Part shown: one piece after another, positions 1 through 7,050 of the stretch
How positions within the stretch are numbered: position 1 is the first letter of the stretch
Layout of the letters: each line of letters begins with the position of its first letter
Assembly (NCBI GenBank): GCA_015491615.1
Contig: WFVN01000173.1
Location: 1 to 19,338, forward strand
Origin: Gammaproteobacteria bacterium
GTDB taxonomy: Bacteria > Pseudomonadota > Gammaproteobacteria > S012-40
Length of the DNA stretch: 19,338 nt
Reading direction: 5' to 3'
The notes under the pieces: model-generated
What the model saw: only the letters and a program-made list of their open reading frames with translations
Databases searched by the model: none
What the model was told of the DNA's origin: nothing
Made by a program: the position numbers and the translations under genes

Positions 1-343
1 GTCCACCGCGCCCGCCCAGCATCTGCATCTCGTTGGCGATGATCTCAGTGGTGTAGCGGTCGCGTCCTTCCTTGTCCTGCCATTTGCGCGTCCGCAGCGA
101 CCCCTCCACGTATACCTGCGAACCCTTGCGCAGGTACTCCCCGGCGATCTCCGCCAGGCGCCCGAAGAACACCACATTGTGCCATTCGGTGCGCTCCTGC
201 TGGTCGCCGGTCTGTTTGTCGCGCCAAGTCTCCGAGGTGGCGATGGTCACGTTGGCCACCGCCTGTCCGCTGGGCATGTAGCGTACCTCAGGGTCACGTC
301 CCAGATTGCCGATGAGAATCACTTTGTTGACACCACGCGCCAT
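1..343 (-). CDS. ssb: Single-stranded DNA-binding protein SSB (partial, N-terminal 114 residues)
   Basis: SSB coats single-stranded DNA during replication, recombination and repair as a homotetramer. The visible part is the N-terminal OB-fold; the acidic C-terminal tail lies beyond the left edge. The start MARGVNKVILIGNLG is typical of the family. Trp40, Trp54, Trp88 and Phe60 sit at the same positions as the DNA-stacking aromatics of E. coli SSB, and the stretch EYLRKGSQVYVEG is well conserved. The ATG at 343-341 has a good AGGAGC ribosome-binding site about 6 bases upstream. The gene is 43 bases downstream of the transporter stop on the same strand, so co-transcription is likely. uvrA and ssb are direct divergent neighbours in E. 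coli; here a transporter lies between them. Confidence 0.97.
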   Translation of the reverse strand, partial: MARGVNKVILIGNLGRDPEVRYMPSGQAVANVTIATSETWRDKQTGDQQERTEWHNVVFFGRLAEIAGEYLRKGSQVYVEGSLRTRKWQDKEGRDRYTTEIIANEMQMLGGRGG

Positions 344-386
344 GTTCCGCTCCTAAAAGTCGTGTTTCGATTTGGCTCCGCCCGAC

Positions 387-1799
387 TCAACCCGAACCGG
401 ACGCCGTTTCCGCCATCCCCGCGCGCCAGGCCAGTTTCTGGCGCATGCGTTCCAGGGCCTCCTGGTCCAGGGTCTCCGCGTCCACCTTCAAATAGGCCAC
501 CCCGTCCTCGGGGATGACCACCGCCTCCGCCACTCCGGGGATGGCCAACAGGCGCGAGGCCAGGTCGGCCGCCTCGGCGCGGCTCACATCGCCCACTGCG
601 ATCACCTGGCTGACCAGGTAGCGGGGGCTTTCCATGGTCGCAGCGATCACCAGCCACACCCCCACCATGGCGGCGGCGAACAGGAACACGCCGCCGATGC
701 CGGCCTGCTGCAGGACCGCGCCACCGGCCACGCCACCGAGGAAGGCGCCGAGGAACTGGGCACTGGAATAGACCCCCATGGCCGTGCCCTTCATGTCCGG
801 GGGAGAAGTCTTCGCCACCAGGGAGGGCAGGGTCGCCTCAAGGATGTTGAAGGCGACGAAGTAGATCATCAAGGCCCCCACCAGGGTGGCTAGATGGGCA
901 TGGCCGAAGGCCAGGATCAACTCCGCCACCCCTAGGGCGGCCACCGCCCCCACGAACACCCGCTTCATTTTGCGCCGCTTCTCCGCCATCACCACGAAGG
1001 GGATCATCGCACCCATGCCAACGAGGAGCACGGGCAGATAGACCCACCAGTGGTGCCCCGAGGGCAGGCCGGCCTCGTCGCGCAGGGCCAGGGGCACGGC
1101 GACGAAGGTGGCGGTGAGCACCAGGTGCAGGAGGAAGATGCCGGCGTCCAGGCGCAGGAGTTGGGGATGGGTGAGCACTGCGCGGAACTGCCCCGGCACC
1201 GGCTCGGCGTCCCGGTGGCGGCGGGAGACCACCGGCGTCGGCACTACCCACAACACCACCGCCACCGCCACCAGGGCGAGCACGGCGGTGAGCCAGAAGA
1301 TGCCGGACAGGCCGATGAAAGTGTCCAGCAACGGCCCCAGCACCAGGGCGGCGGCGAAGGCCAGTCCGATGCTCATGCCGATCATGGCCATCGCCTTGAG
1401 GCGGTTCTCCTCGCGCGTCAGATCGGCGTTCAGGGCCATGATGGCGGCGGCGATGGCTCCCGCTCCCTGCAACGCCCGACCGACGATGATCCACCCGATA
1501 TTATCGGCCAGGGCCGCCACCACGCTGCCAACGGCGAATAGCAGCAGACCCAGGACGATCACCGGCTTGCGCCCGATACGATCGGAGGCGAGTCCGAAGG
1601 GGATCTGGAAGGCCGCCTGGGTGAGCCCATAGATGCCGATGGCCACGCCGATGAGGAAGGGCGTCGCCCCGGGCAGGACGTCGGCGTAGAGAGAAAAGAT
1701 GGGCAGGATCATGAACAGGCCCAGCATGCGTAGGGCATAGATACCCGCCAGGGCGCCGGCGGCGCGCCGCTCCCGTGGACTCATTCCCGTGCTCGTCAT
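387..1799 (-). CDS. yajR: YajR-like major facilitator transporter with C-terminal YAM domain
   Basis: A 470-residue inner-membrane MFS transporter, probably a proton-driven efflux protein; its substrate is unknown. About 12 hydrophobic segments fill residues 15-390. The loop 2-3 motif A (GLASDRIGRK, residues 69-78) is intact, and residues 51-68 closely match E. coli YajR. After the last membrane segment an ~80-residue soluble tail (from about residue 391, SPRYLVSQ...) fits the ferredoxin-like YAM domain of YajR. I chose the ATG at 1799-1797: it gives an N-terminus (MTSTGMSPRERRA) aligning with YajR, and GGAGG lies 13 bases upstream. A longer reading frame to 1889 would run into the promoter. 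It is divergent from uvrA and followed by ssb. The symbol is by similarity and could be replaced by a generic MFS name. Confidence 0.9.
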   Translation of the reverse strand: MTSTGMSPRERRAAGALAGIYALRMLGLFMILPIFSLYADVLPGATPFLIGVAIGIYGLTQAAFQIPFGLASDRIGRKPVIVLGLLLFAVGSVVAALADNIGWIIVGRALQGAGAIAAAIMALNADLTREENRLKAMAMIGMSIGLAFAAALVLGPLLDTFIGLSGIFWLTAVLALVAVAVVLWVVPTPVVSRRHRDAEPVPGQFRAVLTHPQLLRLDAGIFLLHLVLTATFVAVPLALRDEAGLPSGHHWWVYLPVLLVGMGAMIPFVVMAEKRRKMKRVFVGAVAALGVAELILAFGHAHLATLVGALMIYFVAFNILEATLPSLVAKTSPPDMKGTAMGVYSSAQFLGAFLGGVAGGAVLQQAGIGGVFLFAAAMVGVWLVIAATMESPRYLVSQVIAVGDVSRAEAADLASRLLAIPGVAEAVVIPEDGVAYLKVDAETLDQEALERMRQKLAWRAGMAETASGSG

Positions 1800-1838
1800 G
1801 GAACCGTTTGTCCCTCCGCTCGTCTCATGCCGGACGCT

Positions 1839-1868
1839 TTGCCCGAGTAACGGAAAAGGTTTTATATT
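1839..1868 (+). promoter_or_regulatory. Candidate sigma-70 promoter for uvrA
   Basis: TTGCCC (1839-1844) and TATATT (1863-1868) are separated by 18 bases, with 4 and 5 matches to the consensus hexamers. The predicted start near 1875 leaves a leader of only about 23 bases, with no clear Shine-Dalgarno sequence before the ATG at 1898. No LexA-type CTGT-N8-ACAG box is visible in 1800-1897, unlike E. coli uvrA, which is SOS-controlled. Confidence 0.45.
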
Positions 1869-1889
1869 AGCAGGTTCCCTTCCCACCAA
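1861..1889 (-). promoter_or_regulatory. Candidate sigma-70 promoter for the YajR-like gene and ssb
   Basis: On the minus strand TTGGTG (1889-1884) is followed after 17 bases by TATAAA (1866-1861), 5 of 6 matches to the -10 consensus. The start site would be near 1854, giving a leader of about 55 bases before the ATG at 1799. The -10 box overlaps that of the uvrA promoter on the other strand. Assigned by eye only. Confidence 0.45.
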
Positions 1890-1897
1890 GAATTCAC

Positions 1898-4738
1898 ATG
1901 GACCAGATCCGCATCCGTGGGGCGCGCACCCACAACCTCAAGAACATCGACCTCGCCCTCCCCCGCGATCGCCTCATCGTCATCACCGGCCTGTCCGGAT
2001 CGGGCAAGAGTTCCCTCGCCTTCGACACCATCTACGCCGAGGGGCAGCGGCGTTACGTGGAGTCCCTGTCCGCTTACGCACGCCAGTTCCTGTCGGTGAT
2101 GGAAAAGCCAGACGTGGACCACATCGAAGGACTCTCCCCGGCCATCGCCATCGAGCAGAAGTCCACCTCCCACAATCCCCGCTCCACCGTCGGCACCATC
2201 ACCGAGATCTACGACTACCTGCGTCTCCTCTACGCCCGCGCCGGCGAGCCGCGCTGCCCCGAGCACGGGGAGGCCCTGGCGGCGCAGACGGTGAGCCAGA
2301 TGGTGGACGCCCTTCTGGCCCAGCCGGAAGGGGGGCGCTGGATGCTCCTCGCCCCGGTGGTGGAGGGGCGCAAGGGCGAACACGCCCAGCTCCTCGCCGA
2401 GCTGCGCGCCCAGGGCTTCGTACGCGCCCGCATCGACGGCGAGGTCGTGGACCTGGACCAGGTCCCCGAGTTGGACAAGAAACGCAAGCACACCATCGAG
2501 GCGGTGGTAGACCGCTTCAAGATCCGCCTGGACATCCGCCAGCGCCTGGCCGAGTCCCTGGAAACGGCCCTGCACCTGGGCGACGGCCTGGCGCGCGCCG
2601 CCTCCATGGACGAAGACCGCACCCTCACCTTCTCCGCCCGCTACGCCTGCCCGGTGTGCGGCTTCAGCCTGCCGGAGCTGGAACCGCGCCTGTTCTCCTT
2701 CAACAACCCCCACGGCGCCTGCCCCGCCTGCGACGGCCTGGGCTCGCGCACCTACTTCGACCCGGCGAAGGTGGTCAGCCACCCGGAACTGTCCCTGCGC
2801 GCCGGGGCGATCCGTAGCTGGGACCGCCGCAACGCCTACTACTTCCGTCTCCTCAGCGCCCTCGCCGAGCACGACGGCTTCGACATCGACACCCCCTTCC
2901 AGGCCCTCCCGGCCGAGACCCAAAAACGCATCCTCTACGGCACCGGCGACGAGGCCATCGAGGTCCGCTACCGGGCCGAGGACGGACGCACGGTGTGCAA
3001 GCGCCAGCCCTTCGAGGGCGTCATCCCCAACATGGAACGGCGCTACCGGGAGACGGAATCCAACGCCGTGCGCGAGGAACTGGCCAAATACCTGGGCCAC
3101 CAGCCCTGCCCGGAATGCGGCGGCTCGCGCCTCAACGCCGCCGCCCGCAACGTCTTCGTCGCCGGCCGCAATCTCCCCGAGGTCACCCGCATGCCGGTGG
3201 GGCGGGCGCTGGAATTCTTCCTCGACCTGCGACTCCCCGGGGCCAAGGGAGAGATCGCCGAACGCATCCTCAAGGAGATCCGCGACCGCCTACGCTTCTT
3301 GGTGAACGTGGGCCTGGACTACCTGGACCTGGCCCGCCAGGCGGACACCCTCTCCGGCGGCGAGGCCCAGCGCATCCGCCTGGCCAGCCAGATCGGCGCC
3401 GGCCTGGTGGGGGTCATGTACGTCCTCGACGAGCCCTCCATCGGCCTCCACCAACGGGACAACGAACGTCTCCTCAACACCCTCCGCTACCTGCGCGACC
3501 TGGGCAACACCGTCATCGTGGTGGAACACGACGAGGACGCCATCCGCACCGCCGACCACGTGGTGGACATCGGCCCCGGGGCCGGCGTCCACGGCGGGCG
3601 CGTCGTCGCCCAGGGGACCCCGGAGGAGATCATCCGCCACCCGGACTCCCTCACCGGCCAGTACCTCTCCGGCCGGCGCCGCATCGAGGTGCCCGAAAAG
3701 CGCCATGCCCCCGATCCCGAACGGCTGATCCGCATCCGCGGCGCCAGCGGCAACAACCTCAAGGGAGTGGACGTGGACATCCCCGTGGGGCTGATGACCT
3801 GCGTCACCGGCGTCTCCGGCTCGGGCAAGTCCACCCTCGTCAACGACACCCTCTACCGCAACGCCGCCCTGGCGGTGAACGGCACGGTGAGTGAAGACCC
3901 GGCCCCCTGCGCCGAGATCCTCGGCCTGGAGCTGATCGACAAGGTGGTGGACATCGACCAGAGCCCCATCGGTCGCACCCCGCGCTCCAACCCGGCCACC
4001 TACACCGGCCTGTTCACCCCCATCCGCGAGCTCTTCGCCGCCACCCCGGAGGCACGCGCGCGCGGCTACACCCCGGGGCGCTTCAGCTTCAACGTCAAGG
4101 GCGGGCGCTGCGAGGCCTGCCAGGGGGACGGGGTGATCCGCGTGGAGATGCACTTCCTCGCCGACATCTACGTCCAGTGCGACGTGTGCAAGGGCAAGCG
4201 CTACAACCGGGAGACCCTGGAGATCCGCTACAAAGGCAAGACCATCCACGAGGTCTTGGAGATGACCGTGGAGGAGGCACGTGAGTTCTTCGCCCCCATC
4301 CCGGCGGTGGCGCGCAAGCTCCAGACCCTCATGGACGTGGGCCTCTCCTACGTGCGCCTGGGGCAGAGCGCCACCACCCTCTCCGGCGGCGAGGCCCAGC
4401 GCGTGAAGCTAGCCAAGGAGCTGTCCAAGCGCGACACCGGCCGCACCCTCTACATCCTCGACGAACCCACCACCGGCCTCCATTTCCACGACATCCACCA
4501 ACTCCTGCAGGTCCTCCACCGCCTGCGCGATCAGGGCAACACGGTGGTGGTGATCGAGCACAACCTGGAAGTCATCAAGACCGCCGACTGGCTCATCGAC
4601 CTGGGACCGGAAGGGGGCGAGGGCGGCGGCGAAATCGTCTGCGTGGGCACCCCGGAGGCGGTAGCGGCGCACCCGGAGTCCCACACTGGCCGCTTCCTCA
4701 AACCCCTGTTGGAACGGGCCCGGGAGCCGGCGGCTTGA
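1898..4738 (+). CDS. uvrA: UvrABC excision nuclease subunit A
   Basis: The DNA-damage-recognition ATPase of nucleotide excision repair; it forms a dimer that loads UvrB at lesions. The protein has 946 residues (E. coli 940) with two ABC modules. Module 1 has Walker A GLSGSGKSS around residues 31-39 and signature LSGGE at 485-489. Module 2 has Walker A GVSGSGKST around 638-646 and signature LSGGE at 828-832, followed by LDEPTTGLH. Two four-cysteine zinc modules are intact: Cys251/254/275/278 and Cys738/741/761/764. The UvrB-binding and insertion regions between them look complete. The N-terminus MDQIRIRGARTHNLKN matches the family and fixes the ATG at 1898, although no convincing Shine-Dalgarno sequence precedes it. 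It is divergent from the transporter and convergent with the SAM hydrolase gene. G+C is visibly higher than in the ribosomal genes. Confidence 0.99.
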   Translation: MDQIRIRGARTHNLKNIDLALPRDRLIVITGLSGSGKSSLAFDTIYAEGQRRYVESLSAYARQFLSVMEKPDVDHIEGLSPAIAIEQKSTSHNPRSTVGTITEIYDYLRLLYARAGEPRCPEHGEALAAQTVSQMVDALLAQPEGGRWMLLAPVVEGRKGEHAQLLAELRAQGFVRARIDGEVVDLDQVPELDKKRKHTIEAVVDRFKIRLDIRQRLAESLETALHLGDGLARAASMDEDRTLTFSARYACPVCGFSLPELEPRLFSFNNPHGACPACDGLGSRTYFDPAKVVSHPELSLRAGAIRSWDRRNAYYFRLLSALAEHDGFDIDTPFQALPAETQKRILYGTGDEAIEVRYRAEDGRTVCKRQPFEGVIPNMERRYRETESNAVREELAKYLGHQPCPECGGSRLNAAARNVFVAGRNLPEVTRMPVGRALEFFLDLRLPGAKGEIAERILKEIRDRLRFLVNVGLDYLDLARQADTLSGGEAQRIRLASQIGAGLVGVMYVLDEPSIGLHQRDNERLLNTLRYLRDLGNTVIVVEHDEDAIRTADHVVDIGPGAGVHGGRVVAQGTPEEIIRHPDSLTGQYLSGRRRIEVPEKRHAPDPERLIRIRGASGNNLKGVDVDIPVGLMTCVTGVSGSGKSTLVNDTLYRNAALAVNGTVSEDPAPCAEILGLELIDKVVDIDQSPIGRTPRSNPATYTGLFTPIRELFAATPEARARGYTPGRFSFNVKGGRCEACQGDGVIRVEMHFLADIYVQCDVCKGKRYNRETLEIRYKGKTIHEVLEMTVEEAREFFAPIPAVARKLQTLMDVGLSYVRLGQSATTLSGGEAQRVKLAKELSKRDTGRTLYILDEPTTGLHFHDIHQLLQVLHRLRDQGNTVVVIEHNLEVIKTADWLIDLGPEGGEGGGEIVCVGTPEAVAAHPESHTGRFLKPLLERAREPAA

Positions 4739-4746
4739 GCGTCAAG
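4734..4746. repeat. Short palindrome holding both convergent stop codons
   Basis: CTTGA (4734-4738), a three-base spacer and TCAAG (4742-4746) form a perfect 5-base inverted repeat. The uvrA TGA (4736-4738) and the SAM hydrolase TGA (4744-4742 on the minus strand) lie inside opposite arms. There is no T-tract on either side, so it is not a clear terminator. It may be a chance result of two TGA stops facing each other. Confidence 0.4.
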
Positions 4747-5464
4747 AAAGGACCTGCACGGCGGCCCCCGGTCGCAACCCCAGGCGCTCGGCGGCACTGC
4801 CCAAATTCACCGCCAGTTCCACCAGACCCAGGCTGTTGGCATACCAGAAGGCCTCGCCCGGCGGTCGCTCGGAGAAGGTACGCGCCCGAGTGAGCGAGTA
4901 CTCACCCACGCGGATGCGAGCATTCCCACGGACACGATCCGCACGCAGCCCCGTCATGGCATTGCCGAAGGCATCCACGTAGATCACCGCCGGCCAGTCG
5001 TCCGGCCAAGAGGGCCGGTCCAGAGAGCGCGGGTCGATGGCCGGCCAATCTCCTGGACCGGCCTGGGCGAGGCGAGCAATGGCGGGGGCGAAGACATCGC
5101 GTCCATGGAAGGTAGGGGCTGCCGTCTCGGACACCGGCAACTCGAAGGCCCGCGCCCGTGTCGCATGGCGTACGACCAAGGCGAACAGGCCGTTGTCCGG
5201 ACCCACCCACCAGTGGCTATCCGCTTCCAATGCCACCGCCCGGCGCCCCCCGCCCACGCCAGGATCCACCACCGCCAGCCAATGGGCCGGGGACGTCTGT
5301 TGCCTGGCCAGGGCCCACAGGAGACAGGCGGAAGCGCGAGGATCGAAGGCGGGGGCATCGTGCATGAGGTCCACCACCGGCCCCACACCAGCCGCCAGCA
5401 GACGGGCCTTCATCTGCCCCACGTAGGGGCCGTCCCAGGCGAAATCGGTGAACAGCAGGATCAT
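4742..5464 (-). CDS. SAM hydrolase (SAM hydroxide adenosyltransferase, DUF62 family)
   Basis: A 240-residue member of the family that includes SAM hydrolases and the fluorinase/chlorinase enzymes. The expected reaction is SAM plus water to adenosine and L-methionine. Family motifs visible are FTDFAWDGPYVGQMK at the N-terminus (Asp7), VVDPGVGGGRRAV, WVGPDNGLF (86-94) and FHGRDVFAPA. Asp67, Arg74 and His120 match the spacing of the Asp-Arg-His triad that activates water in characterised hydrolases. No halogenase insertion is apparent, so hydrolysis is favoured, but this is inferred from homology. The ATG at 5464 is chosen over a TTG at 5476 because GGAGG (5474-5470) lies 5 bases upstream of it and would overlap the TTG start region. 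The gene follows rplQ by 70 bases across a terminator-like hairpin, with no obvious promoter of its own. Confidence 0.9.
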   Translation of the reverse strand: MILLFTDFAWDGPYVGQMKARLLAAGVGPVVDLMHDAPAFDPRASACLLWALARQQTSPAHWLAVVDPGVGGGRRAVALEADSHWWVGPDNGLFALVVRHATRARAFELPVSETAAPTFHGRDVFAPAIARLAQAGPGDWPAIDPRSLDRPSWPDDWPAVIYVDAFGNAMTGLRADRVRGNARIRVGEYSLTRARTFSERPPGEAFWYANSLGLVELAVNLGSAAERLGLRPGAAVQVLS

Positions 5465-5469
5465 CAGCC

Positions 5470-5474
5470 CCTCC
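5470..5474 (-). promoter_or_regulatory. Ribosome-binding site deciding the SAM hydrolase start
   Basis: GGAGG on the minus strand, 5 bases upstream of the ATG at 5464. It supports the ATG and argues against the in-frame TTG at 5476. Confidence 0.75.
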
Positions 5475-5509
5475 AAATGAACAGGGCCGATGAGTCACCC
5501 CATCGGCCC
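5474..5509 (-). terminator. Putative intrinsic terminator of the alpha operon
   Basis: A perfect 9-base inverted repeat, GGGCCGATG (5484-5492) and CATCGGCCC (5501-5509), with an 8-base loop lies 25 bases after the rplQ stop. On the minus strand the stem is followed by TGTTCATTTGG, a weak T-rich tail. It most likely ends or attenuates transcription after rplQ and leaves partial read-through into the SAM hydrolase gene. The imperfect tail is why the call is not stronger. Confidence 0.6.
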
Positions 5510-5534
5510 CGTCGGTGTCCACACGAGGTGCGGC

Positions 5535-5960
5535 TTATTCGGCCTTGGCGCCCTCGCCCTCGGCGCTGGCCTGGGACTCCGCCTGTGCAGACGCATCGGC
5601 CTTCGGCCTCTCCACCAACTGCACGTAGGCCATGGGGGCGGCGTCACCGTCGCGGAAACCGCACTTGAGGATGCGGATGTAGCCGCCGGGGCGCTCCTTG
5701 AAGCGGGGCCCGAGGTCAGTGAACAGCTTGGTCACCACGTCACGGTCGCGCAGACGGCTGAACACGAGACGGCGGTTGGCCACCGTGTCCGTCTTGGCCC
5801 GGGTGATGAGGGGCTCGGCCACCCGCCGCAGCTCCTTGGCCTTGGGCAAAGTGGTCTTGATGGTCTCATGGGTGAACAGCGCGTTGGCAAGATTGCGCAT
5901 GAGCGCCTTGCGGTGGCTGCTGTTGCGACCCAGCTTTCTGCCTGCCTTACGATGACGCAT
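5535..5960 (-). CDS. rplQ: 50S ribosomal protein L17
   Basis: L17 binds 23S rRNA near the nascent-chain exit side of the large subunit. The 141-residue product begins MRHRKAGRKLGRNSSHR and contains KTTLPKAKELRRVAEPLIT and GGYIRILKCGFRDGDAAPMAY, all family hallmarks. It is about 14 residues longer than the E. coli protein. The extra length is an Ala/Glu/Gln/Ser-rich tail from about residue 120, probably disordered. It is the last gene of the alpha operon, 61 bases after rpoA, and a hairpin terminator follows. The ribosome-binding site is a modest AAGG about 10 bases before the ATG. Confidence 0.98.
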   Translation of the reverse strand: MRHRKAGRKLGRNSSHRKALMRNLANALFTHETIKTTLPKAKELRRVAEPLITRAKTDTVANRRLVFSRLRDRDVVTKLFTDLGPRFKERPGGYIRILKCGFRDGDAAPMAYVQLVERPKADASAQAESQASAEGEGAKAE

Positions 5961-6000
5961 GGTCGTTGTACCTTGTTCCGATCAGTCGAATGGGTAGGAC

Positions 6001-6030
6001 AGCGCCCGGAGCCACTGGAGCTCAGGCGCT
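6001..6030 (-). other. Imperfect stem-loop spanning the rpoA stop codon
   Basis: On the minus strand AGCGCC (6030-6025) can pair with GGCGCT (6006-6001). Inside it GAGC pairs with GCTC around a 7-base loop, giving about 10 pairs with a small internal bulge. The rpoA TGA lies in the structure. No T-tract follows, so this is not a standard terminator. It may affect mRNA stability or relative expression of rpoA and rplQ. Confidence 0.45.
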
Positions 6031-7017
6031 CTCTTTCTGGTCCTTGAGGCCCGGAGGCGGCCAGTTCTCCAGCTTCATCCCGAGGGACAGGCCCTTGGAG
6101 GCCAGGACGTCCTTGATCTCGGTGAGCGACTTCTTGCCCAGATTGGGCGTCTTGAGGAGCTCCACCTCCGTCTTCTGCACCAAGTCGCCGATGTAATAGA
6201 TGTTCTCCGCCTTCAAGCAATTGGCCGAGCGGACGGTCAGTTCCAGATCGTCCACCGGACGCAGCAGAATGGGGTCGATGTTGTACTCGGCCTGCTGCGG
6301 GGTGGCCGCCTCGCGGCCCTCGAGATCGACGAAGAAAGAAAGCTGATCCTGGAGGATGGTGGCGGCGGCACGGATGGCCTCCTCAGGATCGATGGTACCG
6401 TTGGTCTCCACCTCGATGATGAGCTTGTCCAGGTCGGTGCGCTGATCGACACGCGCGCTCTCCACTTGGTAGGCCACCTTGCGGATAGGGCTGAAGGAGG
6501 CATCCAGATAGAGATGACCGATGGGTCGATCCTCTCCCTCGCCGGCACGCTGGATCGCCGGCTGATAACCGCGCCCGCGAGCCACCTTCATGGTCATGTT
6601 CAACTCGCCGGACTTGGTGAGGTTGGCGATGACCAGATCTGGATTGACGATCTCCACGTCATGGTCCAGAGCGATGTCCGCAGCGGTCACGATGCCCGGC
6701 CCCTTCTTGTTGAGGGTCAAAGTGGCCTCTTCACGCGCATGCATGCGAATGGCGAGCTGCTTGAGATTCAGAAGGATCTCGATGACATCCTCTTGGACGC
6801 CCTCAATGGCACTGTATTCGTGCAAGACACCGTCGATCTGCACCTCCACCACGGCGCTGCCGACCATGGAAGAAAGAAGGATGCGGCGCAGGGCATTGCC
6901 CAAGGTGTGTCCGAACCCACGCTCCAGGGGCTCCAGAATCACCCGCGCACGGGTGTCGGACAAGTTCTTCACCTCGACCAGACGAGGCTTGAGGAGATCC
7001 GGGATAACTGCCTGCAT
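6022..7017 (-). CDS. rpoA: DNA-directed RNA polymerase subunit alpha
   Basis: The alpha subunit dimerises to nucleate RNA polymerase assembly, and its C-terminal domain contacts UP-element DNA and activators. The product has 331 residues (E. coli 329). The N-terminal domain shows GFGHTLGNALRRILLSSM, used for dimerisation and beta contact. The C-terminal domain contains VRSANCLKAENI; Arg263 and Asn266 correspond to the DNA-contacting Arg265 and Asn268 of E. coli. It also contains KTPNLGKKSLTEIKDVL. The ATG at 7017 lies 33 bases after the rpsD stop, inside the alpha operon as in E. coli. A stem-loop overlaps its stop codon. Nothing is missing or unusual in the coding part. Confidence 0.99.
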   Translation of the reverse strand: MQAVIPDLLKPRLVEVKNLSDTRARVILEPLERGFGHTLGNALRRILLSSMVGSAVVEVQIDGVLHEYSAIEGVQEDVIEILLNLKQLAIRMHAREEATLTLNKKGPGIVTAADIALDHDVEIVNPDLVIANLTKSGELNMTMKVARGRGYQPAIQRAGEGEDRPIGHLYLDASFSPIRKVAYQVESARVDQRTDLDKLIIEVETNGTIDPEEAIRAAATILQDQLSFFVDLEGREAATPQQAEYNIDPILLRPVDDLELTVRSANCLKAENIYYIGDLVQKTEVELLKTPNLGKKSLTEIKDVLASKGLSLGMKLENWPPPGLKDQKESA

Positions 7018-7050
7018 ATGATTCTCTCCCTACGGCGCTGCTCGCCGGGA

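Noticed and set aside
1862..3100. 412-codon open frame on the minus strand opposite uvrA
   Set aside because: It lies entirely opposite the conserved first half of uvrA, has a repetitive Gly/Ala/Val-rich translation typical of antisense frames in G+C-rich genes, and matches no family I recognise.
3290..4249. 319-codon open frame on the minus strand opposite uvrA
   Set aside because: It mirrors the second uvrA ABC module and has no recognisable domain, start signal or independent promoter.
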